Shown here piece by piece: positions 5,227 to 6,391 of a DNA stretch of 6,391 nucleotides (the first letter of the stretch is position 1; every line of letters starts with the position of its first letter). This DNA is from Chlamydiae bacterium RIFCSPHIGHO2_12_FULL_49_9 (GTDB taxonomy: Bacteria > Chlamydiota > Chlamydiia > Chlamydiales > SM23-39). The stretch covers positions 1 through 6,391 of the forward strand of contig MGLY01000038.1 of the NCBI GenBank assembly GCA_001794935.1. The letters are read 5' to 3'. The position numbers and the translations under genes were made by a program. A model generated the notes under the pieces. It did not search any database and had not been told where the DNA came from. It saw only the letters and a program-made list of their open reading frames with translations.

Positions 5227-6391
5227 ATCTTTGGATCGTCGCAATTTTCATGGCTGCCCAACTTTTTGGAAGGGATCCGAGCGCTCTCTCCTCCTACGAA
5301 GAGGAAAACGGCTCCGATCTTCTCTTCTCTGCGGCAAAGACAAAACAAGCTCTCGGAAAATATGAAGAGGCGATCAACTGCTATAAAAAAAACCTCTTGA
5401 AAGAAACCAATGAGGAAAGAAGATGGACTTCGCTCTACATGATTGGCGAATGCTTTCATCATCTGGGAGACTGGGATCAAGCTCTTTTTTGGTACCTGGA
5501 GGCTTTTCAAACTAATCCAAATCGAGGAGATCCTCTAAAAAAAATCTCCGCGCACTACCGCCTCGAAGGGTGGAATGACGTCGCTTATCTCTTTGCCAAA
5601 TTTGGCTCCAAACTCCCCATTGATTCCGGGAGCTTTTTAAACCATTACGATTTTGATGAAGAGATTTCTATCGCCGCTTATTACACCCAATTTAAAGAGG
5701 ACGGATTTCAGGTTGCCAGCGATCTCGTTTTGAAAAGGGATATTCCCTACTTTCTCAAAGAACAAACTTATCGCAATTTACTTTTCTATGTTCAGCCCCT
5801 CTCAAAAATCGACTTCTTCCCTATTGAAATCGATTTGCCCTTCATAGCAGATGAGATTCGCTGGAAGCCGATGAACCCTTCGATCCGAAAAATGGAAAAT
5901 GGATACGAGGTGATTTGCCGCTCTGTGAACTACACCCAACAAGGAGCCAGGGACTTTCATAGCTTTGATGAGCAGGGCATTTTTCGATCGAGAAACTACC
6001 TACTGCGCTACTCTCGAGATTTTGAGCTCCTTTCCCAGCATGAGATCATCGAAGATGTGCCGCGTGAAAAAATGGGCTACCCAATGGTGCAGGGGTTGGA
6101 AGATTGCCGCCTGTTTGAATTTGAAGAAAACACCTGGTTTTCTTGCACTACAACCGATACAAATCCAACGGGGAGTTTTCAGATTTCTCTTTGCCGCTTG
6201 GGAGAAGAACTCGGAGACTGCCGATTTGTCGAGGAGCTCCTTCCGCTCAAAGGACCAGACCCCCATCGATGCGAAAAAAATTGGCTTCCCTTTGTCCAGG
6301 AGAAAAAACTTCGCTTCATCTACTCATACAGCCCCTTCATCATCTATGAACCCAACATCGAAACCGGCGAATGTAAAACGGTTTTACATTA
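5223..6391 (+). CDS. Exported TPR protein with GH130/GH43-like beta-propeller domain (3' end outside window)
   Basis: The frame is open from the ATG at 5223 to the window edge, giving 389 codons without a stop. Residues 1-16 (MNLWIVAIFMAAQLFG) resemble a signal peptide with an uncharged n-region. About 31-130 is helical TPR: QALGKYEEAINCYKKNLL (42-59) and YMIGECFHHLGDWDQALFWY (72-91) show the TPR Gly/Ala/Tyr spacing, and a weaker third repeat follows. From about 213 the sequence turns beta-rich: MNPSIRKMENGYEVICRSVNY, YPMVQGLEDCRLFEF (286-300), EKNWLPF (351-357), then RFIYSYSP (364-371). GLEDCR and EKNW recall the GxEDPR and KN motifs of GH130 phosphorylases and related five-bladed propellers. 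Such TPR-plus-propeller proteins occur beside glycosyltransferases, and a sugar-binding, trimming or phosphorolytic role on the locus's glycan is inferred. Catalytic competence cannot be judged without the C-terminus. Confidence 0.85.
   Translation, partial: MNLWIVAIFMAAQLFGRDPSALSSYEEENGSDLLFSAAKTKQALGKYEEAINCYKKNLLKETNEERRWTSLYMIGECFHHLGDWDQALFWYLEAFQTNPNRGDPLKKISAHYRLEGWNDVAYLFAKFGSKLPIDSGSFLNHYDFDEEISIAAYYTQFKEDGFQVASDLVLKRDIPYFLKEQTYRNLLFYVQPLSKIDFFPIEIDLPFIADEIRWKPMNPSIRKMENGYEVICRSVNYTQQGARDFHSFDEQGIFRSRNYLLRYSRDFELLSQHEIIEDVPREKMGYPMVQGLEDCRLFEFEENTWFSCTTTDTNPTGSFQISLCRLGEELGDCRFVEELLPLKGPDPHRCEKNWLPFVQEKKLRFIYSYSPFIIYEPNIETGECKTVLH
6370..6390. repeat. Perfect 10-bp inverted repeat with 1-nt centre
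   Basis: The arms AATGTAAAAC (6370-6379) and GTTTTACATT (6381-6390) are exact reverse complements around a single G at 6380. Base 6369 with 6391 does not extend the symmetry. It lies inside the open TPR/propeller frame. As RNA it could form a 9-bp AU-rich stem with a 3-nt loop; as DNA it has operator-like dyad symmetry. It may also be chance. Confidence 0.6.

Noticed and set aside
1..6391. Giant-virus origin (mimivirus also has collagens and GT25)
   Set aside because: Shine-Dalgarno sequences, ATGA overlaps, signal peptides and operon-like packing favour a bacterium.
1..6391. CRISPR array, tRNA/rRNA, insertion sequence or intrinsic terminator
   Set aside because: The repeats are protein-coding without spacers. 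I saw no tRNA/rRNA-like segment, no transposase or bounding terminal repeats, and no GC-rich hairpin followed by a T-tract between genes.

Overview
This window is a single co-directional (+ strand) gene cluster centred on two bacterial collagen-like proteins, followed by four genes that look like a protein-glycan or surface-glycan modification set. The tight ATGA stop/start overlaps, the Shine-Dalgarno sequences before two of the genes, the absence of introns and the short cleavable-looking N-terminal signals point to a bacterium, probably Gram-negative. The gene mix (exported Gly-Pro-Thr collagens, a GT92-like enzyme, a GT25 enzyme and a TPR/GH130-like protein, several with N-terminal export signals) reminds me most of environmental amoeba-associated Chlamydiota. 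That assignment is an impression from family content, not something the sequence proves.

Layout: (1) 1-588, the 3' end of a collagen-like gene: the last ~17 Gly-x-y triplets plus a 139-residue C-terminal jelly-roll-like domain. (2) 648-2687, a complete second collagen-like gene: signal peptide, about 500 residues of collagen repeat and a paralogous 139-residue C-terminal domain. (3) 2702-3583, a GT92-like glycosyltransferase with an N-terminal hydrophobic segment. (4) 3580-4509, a GT25 glycosyltransferase, the superfamily that contains animal collagen galactosyltransferases. (5) 4552-5226, a class I SAM-dependent methyltransferase without a signal peptide. (6) 5223-6391, a gene cut by the window edge that encodes a signal peptide, TPR helices and a GH130/GH43-like beta-propeller. 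Spacing is 59 nt between the two collagens with the preferred start, +14 nt (or a 4-nt ATGA overlap with the alternative start), a 4-nt overlap, 42 nt, and a 4-nt overlap. One transcription unit is therefore likely, possibly with a weak internal promoter before the second collagen.

Working model (inference): the two collagens form trimeric, Thr-rich surface filaments tipped by C1q/TNF/BclA-like heads. The downstream enzymes build or attach a glycan, possibly O-methylated, on the Thr residues in the Y position of Gly-Pro-Thr. This would parallel the glycosylated Gly-Pro-Thr collagen of Bacillus BclA. The collagen region has almost no Lys, so a GT25 acting here cannot use the hydroxylysine chemistry of animal collagens.

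The most distinctive direct observations are: an exact 20-residue (60-bp) spacing of collagen interruptions over six consecutive modules; a switch to 96 uninterrupted triplets; a basic cluster confined to the C-terminal end of the helix; twin head domains of identical length; and a perfect 10-bp inverted repeat at the right edge of the window.
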